Numbered from the stretch's first letter, positions 12,482-21,596 are shown. The stretch is DNA of 24,267 bases from Ruminococcaceae bacterium UBA737 (GCA_002297415.1 DBKZ01000074.1:1-24267), one strand, 5' to 3'. A program made the numbers and translations. The notes: generated from the letters alone by a model not told the origin.

Positions 12482-13861
12482 TTATATAAGCTTAAAGCCC
12501 TCAGCGTATTTCATATTATACAGCGGAAGTTCGGCTGTGTCAACGATTACAAACTCGCCGTCCTGCTTAAAATCAAGCTTTTCTTTGGTCCGAAGAGAAA
12601 TAACCTCCTTAAGCTTTCTGTCGGTTTTTAATACCACCTGTCTTAAAGGATGATAATTCTTTTTATAAACCGCAAAGGCATAGATTGCACCGTCTTTTTC
12701 AGTATATTTAACATCTCTGAAGCTGTACGGATAGCAGGGTCTTGAGCCGAAAATCCCCTCGCCGTTTATTTTAAGCCAAAGTCCGAATTCATTTAGAATA
12801 TTCAGCATACCCTCGGGCAGCTCGCCGTCAGGCTGAGGAGTGATATTAAGCGCGAGGTTTCCGCCCTTGCACACTATATCCAAAAATGTATGGATTATTT
12901 GCGCAGGGCTTTTAAGGTGCAGATTGCAGTCATAATGATAAGAAAAATCGCCGCCCACGGTAATACAGGATTCCCAAGGCGCGTTTATCGGCTTTTCGGG
13001 GACCGTCTGCTCGGGAGTTAATATATTCTCATATTCGCCGCCTACTGTTCTGTCGGCAACTATAAGCCCCTTTTGAGTTGTACTTCTGATTTCGGGGATA
13101 AGCTTTTCAAGATGAATGTCCTGATTATTTATGTTCGGAGAAACACAGCCGCCGTCAAGCCATAAAACATCTACCTTGCCGTAATCGGAAGTAAGCTCCT
13201 TTATCTGATTATGGGTATACTCAACAAATTTCTCCCAAAGCTCAGGCTCTTTTAACGGGTCATAATTCGCGTTGCAGGAATACTCATTTTTAAATTTCGG
13301 ACTCCAATAATAATCGCAGTTCCAATCGGGCTTTGAAAAATAAACCGAAATTCCGAGACCCTCATTCCTAAAAGCATTATAAAGCGATTTTACAATGTCG
13401 GCATTTTCATTCTTATGAAAAGGACAATCGGGCGAGGTAATCTTATAATCGGAATACTTAGAATCGTACATACAAAAGCCGTCATGGTGCTTTGTGGTAA
13501 AAAGAAGATATTTAAAACCGCATTCCTTCGCAAGTCTTGCCCAGCGCTCAGGCGAAAATTTTATCGGATTAAAGGTCTTGTTTGTTTCTTTAAGGTCCTT
13601 GCGGAATTTATCAAGATCCTTTATCCAGTTTATTTCCTTTTGCGCCCAGTCATTATATTTCTCTTTATCCCACGGCGCTTTTTCACAAACCGACCATGAC
13701 TCGACAATTCCGAGCTGGCTTGCAGGCGCCCAGTGCATCATAAGTCCTAATTTCTGATCCTTAAACCATTCAAGCTTTTGCTTTACAGCTTCATCATCGG
13801 GAACAATATACCCTTTTTCCTCGCTCATCGCATGAATTCCGTTTTCAATAATTTCAGCCAT
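12482..13861 (-). CDS. Alpha-L-fucosidase, glycoside hydrolase family 29
   Basis: 459 residues. Hydrolyses terminal alpha-L-fucose from glycans with retention. GH29 signatures: 'LGLMMHWAPASQLGIVESWS' near residue 40, 'FKYLLFTTKHHDGFCMYDS' (substrate-binding His-His-Asp), and 'KVDVLWLDGG', whose Asp (about residue 236) is the expected nucleophile; 'GGNLALNITPQPDGELP' is also typical. No signal peptide is seen, so it is probably cytoplasmic and acts on imported fucosylated oligosaccharides. AGGAGA lies 6 nt before the ATG. It is divergent from the GH3 gene across 174 nt of A+T-rich DNA, suggesting a small host- or plant-glycan locus together with the AraC regulator. Confidence 0.95.
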   Translation of the reverse strand: MAEIIENGIHAMSEEKGYIVPDDEAVKQKLEWFKDQKLGLMMHWAPASQLGIVESWSVCEKAPWDKEKYNDWAQKEINWIKDLDKFRKDLKETNKTFNPIKFSPERWARLAKECGFKYLLFTTKHHDGFCMYDSKYSDYKITSPDCPFHKNENADIVKSLYNAFRNEGLGISVYFSKPDWNCDYYWSPKFKNEYSCNANYDPLKEPELWEKFVEYTHNQIKELTSDYGKVDVLWLDGGCVSPNINNQDIHLEKLIPEIRSTTQKGLIVADRTVGGEYENILTPEQTVPEKPINAPWESCITVGGDFSYHYDCNLHLKSPAQIIHTFLDIVCKGGNLALNITPQPDGELPEGMLNILNEFGLWLKINGEGIFGSRPCYPYSFRDVKYTEKDGAIYAFAVYKKNYHPLRQVVLKTDRKLKEVISLRTKEKLDFKQDGEFVIVDTAELPLYNMKYAEGFKLI

Positions 13862-14035
13862 AATCTTCTCCTGTCATACTGATTTCAAGTCGATTTTATC
13901 ATATAAAAAATACAAATACAAACATATTTACAAAAAAGAGCAATTTTTATAAAATCTTAAGCAATTAAATATGTTATACATTTTAAAATTAAATGTTATT
14001 ATAAAAGCAAATTATATCTGAAAAGGAAGATTGTT

Positions 14036-15640
14036 ATGAATCTTAACAGCCTGAGTCTTCACGAAAAGGTCTGCCAGATGATGGTCGTCAAGGCAAACCC
14101 GAAAAAGCATATAAAGCAGTACGGCTCAATTAAAAATTTCATGGAGAAATATCCTGTCGGCGGAATTTTTATCTGTAATGAATTAAGAGACGATAAATCC
14201 ATAGACAGAAAAAAATTTGCCGAAATAATCGCGGAATATCAAAAATATTCAAAAATTCCTCTGCTTGTCGCTTCGGACGCCGAGCAGGCAACCGGATTTC
14301 TCTCAAACGATTATGTTGCATTGCCCCCTCCGATGGCTATAGGCTCGGCAGGCGATAAAAAGCTTGCTTATGATTACGGAAAAGCCATAGCGGTTCAGTG
14401 CAAAACCGTCGGGGTAAACTGGGCATTTGCTCCCGTCTGCGATATGGTATTTAATAAGTTTAACGAAATTGTCCGCACAAGGAGCATTTCAAACAACCCC
14501 GATTATATGTGCGGTCTGCTTACAGAGGAAATTAAAGGCTTTCAGAAAAACGGCGTTATGACGACAGGAAAGCATTTCCCCGGAGACGGCTGTGACGCGA
14601 GAAATCAGCATATTGTTTGCTCTAAAAATAACCTTTCAAAAGAAGCTTGGCTTAATACCTACGGCAAGGTTTATAAAGCAGCATTTGAGGCAGGAATGTC
14701 GGCCGTAATGGTGGGCCATATCTGCGTTCCGGCTTTTCAGAACGACTCAGAAAACGGAGTTTATCCGCCTGCATCTCTATCTGCTGACGCAATGAGGCTT
14801 TTAAAGGAGGAATTAGGCTTTAAGGGAGTCGCCATAACGGACGCTATGGATATGGGCGGCTTTGTAAGATACAAATTCGGCAGAAGAGAAGCAGAGGTTG
14901 AAGCCTTTAAGGCAGGTCTTGATATGATGCTCTGGCCGAGAGAGGAAACGGCTATACTTATCGAAAAAGCGCTTGAAAGCGGCGAAATTCCGATGTCCCG
15001 ACTTGATGACGCAATTTTAAGAATTCAGAATTTCAAAGAGAAAATATGCGGCATAAAAGCAGAGCCGGAAAGCTATGAGGCGGCAATTGCCTTTGCCGGC
15101 GGCTTAAAGAATACTCTTTCAAAGAAAAGCGGTACGCTTTACAAAAACACGCTTAATCTTATCCCCGTTAAAAAAGAAAAAATCAAAAAGGTTAGAATTG
15201 TAACCTCTGTCGAATGCTTTTTAGATACCAGAGACCGCTCGGACGCTCTTGCCGATTTCTTAGCGGAGGAATTTAAAAAGCACGGTGCCGAGGTTGATTT
15301 AAAGAGGTCGTGGGATGTTTATCTTGAGGACTTTGAAGCAGGAGAAATCGACAGGGATTATGACTTAATCGTTTACTGCGCCTTTTCAAGCTCCGCTCTC
15401 CCGATGTATTCAAGAGAGCTTGTTAATCTTCATTCCGCTCAGCGCTTTGACGAGGATAAAACAATCGTCATGGCAATCGGAACTCCGCATTATCTTTCTG
15501 AATACTTTCCGCTTGCTCATACCGCCATTCACACTTATCCGTTTGAGGAATGCTTAAAAGAAGCCGTCAGCTCGATTTACGGAGAAAGCGAACTGACGGG
15601 TAAAATTCCTATGAAAAATTATGAAATCAAAGCATTTTAA
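14036..15640 (+). CDS. Glycoside hydrolase family 3 enzyme (beta-N-acetylhexosaminidase-like)
   Basis: 534 residues. The N-terminal GH3 TIM barrel shows 'LSLHEKVCQMMVVKANP', 'GGIFICNE', 'DAEQATGF', 'VNWAFAPVCDM', 'TTGKHFPGDGCDARNQH' (Lys179 region) and 'GVAITDAMDMGG' with nucleophile Asp near residue 269. This pattern fits the beta-N-acetylglucosaminidase branch. A smaller C-terminal domain (about 370-534) resembles the GH3 C-terminal alpha/beta domain. There is no signal peptide, so it likely cleaves imported oligosaccharides. AAAGGAAG precedes the ATG. It ends 14 nt inside the convergent AraC gene. Precise substrate (GlcNAc versus other beta-glycosides) cannot be fixed from sequence. Confidence 0.9.
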   Translation: MNLNSLSLHEKVCQMMVVKANPKKHIKQYGSIKNFMEKYPVGGIFICNELRDDKSIDRKKFAEIIAEYQKYSKIPLLVASDAEQATGFLSNDYVALPPPMAIGSAGDKKLAYDYGKAIAVQCKTVGVNWAFAPVCDMVFNKFNEIVRTRSISNNPDYMCGLLTEEIKGFQKNGVMTTGKHFPGDGCDARNQHIVCSKNNLSKEAWLNTYGKVYKAAFEAGMSAVMVGHICVPAFQNDSENGVYPPASLSADAMRLLKEELGFKGVAITDAMDMGGFVRYKFGRREAEVEAFKAGLDMMLWPREETAILIEKALESGEIPMSRLDDAILRIQNFKEKICGIKAEPESYEAAIAFAGGLKNTLSKKSGTLYKNTLNLIPVKKEKIKKVRIVTSVECFLDTRDRSDALADFLAEEFKKHGAEVDLKRSWDVYLEDFEAGEIDRDYDLIVYCAFSSSALPMYSRELVNLHSAQRFDEDKTIVMAIGTPHYLSEYFPLAHTAIHTYPFEECLKEAVSSIYGESELTGKIPMKNYEIKAF

Positions 15641-16448
15641 ATTGTTTCCTGAACTCGGTAGGACTTAAGCCTACCGAGTTTTTAAAGCTTACTGAAAAAG
15701 CCGAGGCGGAAGAAAATCCGCAGATTTCGGATATTTCTTCAATTCCCGTATCGGAATTCACAAGCAAATTCTTCGCATTTTCAAGTCTGCAAAGAACTGT
15801 ATATTCATGCGGAGTTGAGCCGTAATACCTTTTAAAGCACCTTATAAAATAATATTTGCTCAAATTCGCTTTTTGAGCGAGCCTTTCAACATTTATACTT
15901 TCGCCGCAGTGTTCTCTTATAAACCCTGCGGTTCTTTTTATATTGTCAGGGATAGCGGGCTTATTTAAAAGCAGAAGATTTAAAATAAATTTAACGATAC
16001 AAACCGACGCTTTTGCCATGGAATCGAGGCTTGCGTCAAAAATATAGCCTTTAAGCCTTAAAAAAACCTCTTTTTCAAAGGACGGATAATGAAATACCGT
16101 CCTGCTCCCGTTTTCGGTAAGCAAAAGATAATAAGGCATAACTACATCGCAGATATTAAGATGGGTGTATAGAAAATCCCATTTATCCGAATATGCCCCG
16201 TACTTCTGAAATTCCCTGCAATCTATAAAAAAAACATCGCCCTCTTCTAAAATATTATAATTGCCCTTATATTCAAGAAATCCTTTGCCGGATACCGTAT
16301 ACACAAAAAGCAGTGATTTTGAATTTTCCCTTGTAAAGCTGTAAGGATAAAATGTATTGCCGGTGCCGATGCAGTTTACTGCGCCGAATTTGTTTTTTCC
16401 CCATTCAAACGGAGCGAGGGTGTTTTTTATTTCTTCGAATTTATTCAT
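15627..16448 (-). CDS. AraC-family transcriptional regulator
   Basis: 273 residues. The N-terminal cupin-like sensor domain (…FVYTVSGKGFLEYKGNY…EEGDVFFIDC…) is followed by two C-terminal helix-turn-helix units: 'INVERLAQKANLSKYYFIRC' with 'FKRYYGSTPHEY', then 'IEEISEICGFSSASAFSVSF' with 'NSVGLSPTEFRKQF'. Start chosen at ATG 16448 with AAAGGAG 8 nt upstream; a longer reading to 16469 would swallow that site. It probably controls the adjacent GH3/GH29 genes in response to a sugar. Its last 14 nt overlap the 3' end of the GH3 gene, and its final helix region also encodes that gene's terminator. Confidence 0.93.
   Translation of the reverse strand: MNKFEEIKNTLAPFEWGKNKFGAVNCIGTGNTFYPYSFTRENSKSLLFVYTVSGKGFLEYKGNYNILEEGDVFFIDCREFQKYGAYSDKWDFLYTHLNICDVVMPYYLLLTENGSRTVFHYPSFEKEVFLRLKGYIFDASLDSMAKASVCIVKFILNLLLLNKPAIPDNIKRTAGFIREHCGESINVERLAQKANLSKYYFIRCFKRYYGSTPHEYTVLCRLENAKNLLVNSDTGIEEISEICGFSSASAFSVSFKNSVGLSPTEFRKQFKML
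15652..15683 (+). terminator. GH3 gene terminator embedded in the AraC coding sequence
   Basis: Perfect 11-bp inverted repeat AACTCGGTAGG / CCTACCGAGTT with a 7-nt loop, followed by TTT on the plus strand, 12 nt after the GH3 stop. On the minus strand the same bases encode the AraC motif NSVGLSPTEF. The U-run is short, so efficiency may be moderate. Confidence 0.7.
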
Positions 16449-16472
16449 TTTTCCGCTCCTTTCTTTCACTTT

Positions 16473-16501
16473 ATGATAGCATTAAATTCTTAATCCGTAA
16501 A
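16473..16501 (-). promoter_or_regulatory. Promoter of the AraC gene
   Basis: On the minus strand TTTACG (16496-16501), 17-nt spacer, TATCAT (16473-16478), ending 25 nt before the ATG. A reasonable sigma-A-type promoter, divergent from the FprA promoter. Confidence 0.55.
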
Positions 16502-16541
16502 GAGCAATTTTTTTGATTTTAAGAATACATTTTAATTTTTA

Positions 16542-16593
16542 TTTTAAAAAATCAGTAATTATTATTGATTTTTTAAAAATTTGAGTGTATACT
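16542..16593 (+). promoter_or_regulatory. FprA promoter with 13-bp inverted repeat
   Basis: TTGATT (16565-16570), 17-nt spacer, TATACT (16588-16593). A perfect 13-bp inverted repeat TTTTAAAAAATCA / TGATTTTTTAAAA (16542-16554 and 16566-16578, 11-nt spacer) covers the -35 and could be an operator. The A+T-rich content makes chance repeats more likely. Confidence 0.6.
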
Positions 16594-16623
16594 GTATTAA
16601 GAACAAATCGGAGGTAACAAAAA

Positions 16624-17787
16624 ATGGATATGAATATTTCGAACAGCATAAGGTATATAGGTGTTAATGACAGAAAAATTGATTTATTTGAGGGTCAATA
16701 TAAGGTACCGAACGGTATGGCGTATAACTCTTATGTTATAATTGATGATAAAATCGCTGTTATGGATACTGTTGACGCGGAGTTTAAAAACGAATGGTTA
16801 GACAACCTGAAAGCCGCATTAAACGGGCGAAATCCCGACTTTTTGATAGTCTCGCACATGGAGCCGGACCACTCGGCAAACATTATGGAGTTCTTAAAAG
16901 AATATCCCGAAAGCAAGGTAGTTGCTAACATAAAAGCGCTTAATATGATAAAAAACTTCTTCGGCGTGGATTTAACCGAAAAAGCAATAACCGTAAAAGA
17001 CGGCGAGACTTTAAGCTTAGGCTCGCACACGCTTAATTTCATATTTGCGCCTATGGTGCACTGGCCGGAGGTTATGGTAACATACGAAAATTTAGAAAAA
17101 GTTTTGTTTTCTGCTGACGGCTTCGGAAAATTCGGAGCTTACGATACCGACGAGGACTGGGCATGCGAGGCAAGAAGATATTATTTCGGAATTGTCGGAA
17201 AATACGGCGCTCAGGTGCAGGCTCTGCTTAAAAAAGCCGCGGCTCTAAGTATCGAAAAAATCTGCCCTCTTCACGGTCCTGTTTTAACCGAAAATTTAGG
17301 CTATTACATAGGTCTTTATAATACATGGTCCTCTTATACGCCCGAAACCGACGGCGTATGCATTTGCTATTGCTCGGTTTACGGGAACACAAAGCGTGCC
17401 GCAGAGCTTCTTGCAGAAAAGCTAAAGGAAAAAGGCTGTGCTAAGGTTGCCGTCAACGACCTTGCAAGGTGCGATATGGCAGAAGCGGTTGAAGACGCTT
17501 TCAGATATAATAAGCTTGTTCTTGCCTGCCCCACCTATAATGCGGATCTGTTTCCTTTTATGAAGCAGTTTATTGACGGACTTAAAGAAAGAAACTATCA
17601 GAACAGAACCGTTGCGTTTATAGAAAACGGGTCATGGGCGCCCGTTGCCGCAAAGCTTATGCGCGAAAAATTAGAAGCATGCAAAAACATTACCTTTACC
17701 GAAACTGCCGTAAAAATTCTTTCGGCTGTAAAGGAAGAAAATTTAATTCAGCTCGACCTCATAGCAAACGAGCTTTGTGAAAAATAA
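16624..17787 (+). CDS. fprA: FprA-type flavodiiron protein
   Basis: 387 residues. Flavodiiron proteins reduce O2 to water or NO to N2O and protect anaerobes. The N-terminal metallo-beta-lactamase-like domain carries the di-iron ligands: His78-x-Glu80-x-Asp82-His83 (HMEPDH), His in 'MVHWPE', Asp in 'SADGFG' and His in 'CPLHGP'. The C-terminal flavodoxin domain starts near residue 245 with the FMN motif 'SVYGNTKRAA' and 'ACPTYNADLFP'. There is no extra rubredoxin domain, so it needs separate electron donors. GGAGG lies 9 nt before the ATG. Monocistronic, with its own promoter and terminator. Confidence 0.97.
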   Translation: MDMNISNSIRYIGVNDRKIDLFEGQYKVPNGMAYNSYVIIDDKIAVMDTVDAEFKNEWLDNLKAALNGRNPDFLIVSHMEPDHSANIMEFLKEYPESKVVANIKALNMIKNFFGVDLTEKAITVKDGETLSLGSHTLNFIFAPMVHWPEVMVTYENLEKVLFSADGFGKFGAYDTDEDWACEARRYYFGIVGKYGAQVQALLKKAAALSIEKICPLHGPVLTENLGYYIGLYNTWSSYTPETDGVCICYCSVYGNTKRAAELLAEKLKEKGCAKVAVNDLARCDMAEAVEDAFRYNKLVLACPTYNADLFPFMKQFIDGLKERNYQNRTVAFIENGSWAPVAAKLMREKLEACKNITFTETAVKILSAVKEENLIQLDLIANELCEK

Positions 17788-17800
17788 AATTTATTACACA

Positions 17801-17832
17801 AAAAGCCGTTCGTTTTATAGCGGACGGCTTTT
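17801..17832 (+). terminator. Terminator after fprA
   Basis: 12-bp stem AAAAGCCGTTCG / CGGACGGCTTTT with a single G-T pair and an 8-nt loop, 13 nt after the stop codon and followed by T-rich sequence. Confidence 0.85.
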
Positions 17833-17878
17833 CCTTTATTTATGCGGTTTTCAAAAGGTTTATAACATTTATTTCAAC

Positions 17879-18202
17879 TTATTTTATAACATACTTTATA
17901 ACAAGCTCGCACACCAAAGCTCCGCCGCTTGCGCCTGCCGCGACAGCTATGAGGCTTGATTTTTTCCAGCCTAAAATAAATGCGACGATAAATCCGCAAA
18001 CAGCGGAGCGGATATCGCCTGTAGCATACAGGAATCCCGGGACTGTCATACAGGCAAGAACCGCATAGGGCATATAAAAAAGAACAGACAGCAGGAATTT
18101 ATTCGTTATTTTCTTTTTTAAAAGCACCATAGGGAGCATTCTTACAAGATAGGTTACCCCTGCCATTACCAAAAGATAAATGAAAAATTTACTGTAATTC
18201 AT
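17879..18202 (-). CDS. azlD: AzlD-family branched-chain amino-acid transport subunit
   Basis: 107 residues, almost entirely hydrophobic with about four membrane helices (FFIYLLVMAGVTYLVRMLP, FLLSVLFYMPYAVLACMTVP, AVCGFIVAFILGW, SSLIAVAAGASGGALVC). 'TYLVRMLPM' and 'YMPYAVLA' are characteristic of AzlD, the small partner of AzlC in export of branched-chain amino acids and analogues. It overlaps azlC by 14 nt, typical of this pair, so translation is coupled. No regulator of the AzlB type is adjacent. Confidence 0.93.
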   Translation of the reverse strand: MNYSKFFIYLLVMAGVTYLVRMLPMVLLKKKITNKFLLSVLFYMPYAVLACMTVPGFLYATGDIRSAVCGFIVAFILGWKKSSLIAVAAGASGGALVCELVIKYVIK

Positions 18203-18908
18203 TTTGCTGTTCCTCCCCTGTCGGTGCGGCCGCCGCCATTACACACGCGGCAACAAGAGCGCAGATAATTATAGCAAAGCCGCTTTGTACCTTACTTAAA
18301 ATCGGAATATATTTAAAGCAGCAGCTTAAAGCTACAGAAATTGCAACGCATAAAAGGATATTTTTATTTCCGTGTGCCGCAGGGACGACGATTGCTATAA
18401 ACATTCCATAAATTGCAAGATTAAGCGCATTTATAAGCACCTGAGGCAGTATGCTTCCCGCAACCGCCCCTATAACCGTTCCGATGCTCCAGCCGAGATA
18501 GGGCGTTAAAATCAGCCCATACATATATTTTCGGTTCAAAAGCTCCGGATTTGAAGCGCCTATCGCGAACACCTCATCGGTATTGACAAACGAAAAAACA
18601 AACCTGTCAAGGGTTGTAACCGACTTATCAAATCTCTGAGAAAGCGAGACCGACATAAGCGCATATCTTAAATTTATTATAAGCTGGCTTAAAGCAAGCT
18701 CATAAAAGGCCCCGTTTGAAACCATAATCGGCACGGCGGCAAGCTGACCGGCGGAGGTAACATTCGTCATTGAAATCAGGGTTGCCTGAAGACCCGTAAG
18801 CCCCTGAGAAACCGCCGAAATTCCGAATGCAAAGGCTACCGCAAGATAGCCGATACATACGGGAAGCCCGTCCTTTATTCCGTTTAAAAAATTTTTTGAA
18901 TTCTGCAT
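18189..18908 (-). CDS. azlC: AzlC-family branched-chain amino-acid exporter
   Basis: 239 residues with several membrane helices. AzlC signature in the N-terminus: 'FLNGIKDGLPVCIGYLAVAF', 'AFGISAVSQGLT', 'LISMTNVTSAGQ', then 'LIINLRYALMSVSLSQRF' and 'FVNTDEVFAIG'. With AzlD it forms the exporter in the cytoplasmic membrane. Start is uncertain: ATG 18908 has AAAGGCG 8 nt upstream and gives a typical AzlC start, while the in-frame ATG at 18932 would add 8 residues but has no good ribosome site. Transcribed from the promoter at 18956-18983. Confidence 0.92.
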   Translation of the reverse strand: MQNSKNFLNGIKDGLPVCIGYLAVAFAFGISAVSQGLTGLQATLISMTNVTSAGQLAAVPIMVSNGAFYELALSQLIINLRYALMSVSLSQRFDKSVTTLDRFVFSFVNTDEVFAIGASNPELLNRKYMYGLILTPYLGWSIGTVIGAVAGSILPQVLINALNLAIYGMFIAIVVPAAHGNKNILLCVAISVALSCCFKYIPILSKVQSGFAIIICALVAACVMAAAAPTGEEQQNELQ

Positions 18909-18955
18909 CTTGTTCGCCTTTTTCTGCATCATGTCCGTTTTTTATCTTTAAAATT

Positions 18956-18983
18956 ATTATAACATAATTTAAAAAATCTTCAA
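18956..18983 (-). promoter_or_regulatory. Promoter of azlCD
   Basis: Minus strand TTGAAG (18978-18983), 16-nt spacer, TATAAT (18956-18961). It is the only strong promoter in the 281-nt gap between azlC and glgP besides the divergent glgP promoter. Confidence 0.65.
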
Positions 18984-19107
18984 CTGTTTTTGAAATTCCG
19001 CTTATATTGGTTGATTTTGCATAATATTTTTCTAAAAAATGTTTTAAAACGATTTTCATTTGTAGAAAATATCTAAAATCGAGAACAAATTATATTATAA
19101 TAAACAC

Positions 19108-19136
19108 TTGCAAAATTACGCGGAATAATGTATTAT
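19108..19136 (+). promoter_or_regulatory. Promoter of glgP
   Basis: TTGCAA (19108-19113), 17-nt spacer, TATTAT (19131-19136), about 50 nt before the ribosome site GGGAGATGGAG of glgP. Confidence 0.65.
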
Positions 19137-19189
19137 AAGATAGTAAACAATATATAGGAAAAACATTCTTGATTTAGGGAGATGGAGAT

Positions 19190-21592
19190 ATGACTAATTA
19201 TACAGCTGCAAAGCTTTCCGAAATGCTTGAAATTAAGCTTTCACACAATTTCGGAGTAACCCCCGATCAGGCTTCGGACGATATCTTTTACAAGGCTTGT
19301 GTTCTTGTTCTGCTTGATATAATGAGTGACAGAAAAGCCGCCTTTAAAAAGAAGGTCGACGAGCAGGGAGCAAAAACCGTTTATTATCTTAGCATGGAAT
19401 TTCTTATGGGAAGATCGCTTAAGAACAATCTTTTCAATCTTGACCTTACAAACGCTATGGCTCAGGCTCTTAAAAAATATAATGTTAAGCTTGAAAAGCT
19501 TTATGATTTTGAACCCGACGCAGGACTCGGAAACGGCGGACTCGGAAGACTTGCCGCCTGCTTTTTGGACGCTTTGGCAACCGGCGGATACAGCGCTATG
19601 GGCTACTGCATCCGCTACGAGCTCGGAATTTTCAGGCAGAAGCTTGTTGACGGCTGGCAGACCGAAATGCCCGATTTCTGGCTTCCGGGCGGCGGAGTAT
19701 GGCTCGAACAGCGTCCGTCTTCGGCAGTAGATGTTCATTTTGACGGATATATTGACGAATGGTGGGACGGAGAGTTTCATCATGTTGAGCATAAGGATTA
19801 TACAAATGTCCGCGCTATGCCTTACGATTTGAAGGTTGCCGGAAAGGACGGCAAGACTGTAAGCGTTTTAAGACTTTGGAGCGCCGAATGCGAAGATTTC
19901 AACATGAGCGCCTTCAATCAGGGCGACTATGTAAGAGCGCTTGAAAAACGCGCGATGACAGAGGCTATTTCTAAGGTGCTTTATCCCGAGGATAATCATA
20001 TCGAGGGTAAATCGCTCCGCTTAAGACAGCAGTATTTCTTAGTTTCGGCTTCAATTCAGGATATTTTGAGACGCCACACAAGAAAATACAACACACTTGA
20101 AAATCTTCCCGAGAAGATAGCCATTCATATAAACGATACCCACCCCACCCTTGCAATTCCCGAGCTTATGAGACTTTTGCTTGATGAATGCGGATATTCG
20201 TGGGAAAAATCATGGGATATCGTAACTAAGACCATGGCTTATACAAACCACACTATAATGAGTGAGGCCCTTGAGTGCTGGCAGGAAAGTCTCTTTAAGG
20301 AAAGACTTCCGAGAATTTATCAGATCGTTAAGGAAATCGACCGCAGATACCGCGAGCATATTATAAACCTCACGGGCGACTATGCGCTTGCCGAAAGAAT
20401 TGCGATAATTCAAAACGGCGTTATAAGAATGGCAAACCTCTGCGTTGCAACCTGCCATACCGTAAACGGAGTTTCAAAGCTTCACAGCGATATTATCAAA
20501 AACGAGCTGTTTAACGATTATTATAAGCTTACTCCAGAGAAGTTTACCAATGTTACAAACGGTATCGCACACCGCAGATGGCTCTGTCAGGCTAACCCCG
20601 ACCTTTCAAAGCTTATCACCGAGCTTATAGGCGACGGATTTATTGCTGACGCTTCAAAGCTTTCAAAGCTTAAGGACTTCCTTGACGATGAGACGGTTTT
20701 GAACAAGCTTGCCGATATCAAGCTTAAAAATAAGGTAAGACTTTCAAATTATATCAAATCGAATTATTCGATTGATATCGACCCGCATTCAATCGTTGAT
20801 ATGCAGGTAAAGCGTCTCCATGAATATAAGCGCCAGCACATGAACGCGCTTCATATTATAAGAGATTATCTCTTTATCAAGGAGCATCCTAACGCTCCTT
20901 TCACTCCGAAAACCTATATCTTCGGCGCAAAGGCGGCTTCGGGCTATCTGTTTGCAAAAGAAATCATTCAGATGATCTATAAGCTTTCAAAGGTTATAGA
21001 CAATGACCCTGCAGTTAAGGGCAAAATGAAGGTCGTATTCCTTGAGGATTACAGAGTAACCCTCGCAGAGCTTATGATTCCCGCCGCAGAAATCAGCGAG
21101 CAGATCTCCCTTGCTTCAACCGAGGCGAGCGGAACCAGCAACATGAAATTCATGTTAAACGGCGCAATAACCTTAGGAACCGAAGACGGCGCAAATGTTG
21201 AAATCCATCAGGCTGTAGGCGATGATAGCATCATTATCTTCGGCATGCGCACACCAGAGGTTTTAAATCTGCAAAAGCGCGGATATAATCCTCAGATGTA
21301 TTATAACAACAATCCTGAGCTCCGCCACGCTCTTGATTTCATCGGAAAGGGTATTGACGGCAAAAACTTCGATAATATCTACAACACACTTAAAAATGTC
21401 GACACCTATATGGCTCTCGGCGACTTTGCCGACTACTGCTGTGCGCAGGATAAAGCCTCAGAGCTTTATAAGGATAAGCTTAAATGGAATAAGATGTCGC
21501 TTATGAATATAGCAAGCTCCGGTATTTTCTCGGCAGACCGCTCAATTAAGGATTACGCAGAAAATATCTGGCACATAAAACCTGTAAAGTGA
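19190..21592 (+). CDS. glgP: Glycogen/starch/alpha-glucan phosphorylase
   Basis: 800 residues, full length for the family. Phosphorolyses alpha-1,4-glucan to glucose-1-phosphate. Family signatures: 'VYYLSMEFLMGRSLKNNL', 'DAGLGNGGLGRLAACFLDAL' (active-site glycine loop), 'HINDTHPTLAIPELMRLL', 'VTNGIAHRRWL', 'DMQVKRLHEYKRQ', and the pyridoxal-phosphate site 'EASGTSNMKFMLNGAITLGT' with the Schiff-base Lys near residue 652. Codon usage looks strongly biased, as expected for a highly expressed gene. GGAG precedes the ATG. The GH13 gene begins 4 nt after its stop, so storage-glucan breakdown enzymes form an operon. Confidence 0.97.
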   Translation: MTNYTAAKLSEMLEIKLSHNFGVTPDQASDDIFYKACVLVLLDIMSDRKAAFKKKVDEQGAKTVYYLSMEFLMGRSLKNNLFNLDLTNAMAQALKKYNVKLEKLYDFEPDAGLGNGGLGRLAACFLDALATGGYSAMGYCIRYELGIFRQKLVDGWQTEMPDFWLPGGGVWLEQRPSSAVDVHFDGYIDEWWDGEFHHVEHKDYTNVRAMPYDLKVAGKDGKTVSVLRLWSAECEDFNMSAFNQGDYVRALEKRAMTEAISKVLYPEDNHIEGKSLRLRQQYFLVSASIQDILRRHTRKYNTLENLPEKIAIHINDTHPTLAIPELMRLLLDECGYSWEKSWDIVTKTMAYTNHTIMSEALECWQESLFKERLPRIYQIVKEIDRRYREHIINLTGDYALAERIAIIQNGVIRMANLCVATCHTVNGVSKLHSDIIKNELFNDYYKLTPEKFTNVTNGIAHRRWLCQANPDLSKLITELIGDGFIADASKLSKLKDFLDDETVLNKLADIKLKNKVRLSNYIKSNYSIDIDPHSIVDMQVKRLHEYKRQHMNALHIIRDYLFIKEHPNAPFTPKTYIFGAKAASGYLFAKEIIQMIYKLSKVIDNDPAVKGKMKVVFLEDYRVTLAELMIPAAEISEQISLASTEASGTSNMKFMLNGAITLGTEDGANVEIHQAVGDDSIIIFGMRTPEVLNLQKRGYNPQMYYNNNPELRHALDFIGKGIDGKNFDNIYNTLKNVDTYMALGDFADYCCAQDKASELYKDKLKWNKMSLMNIASSGIFSADRSIKDYAENIWHIKPVK

Positions 21593-21596
21593 GAAA

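Noticed and set aside
16705..16718. GTACC-GAAC-GGTAT resembling the shared operator
   Set aside because: Spacer is 4 nt rather than 6 and it lies within the fprA coding sequence with no promoter nearby.
18700..19059. Minus-strand open frame of 119 codons over the azlC start and promoter
   Set aside because: Covers azlC in another frame and its promoter; no family resemblance.
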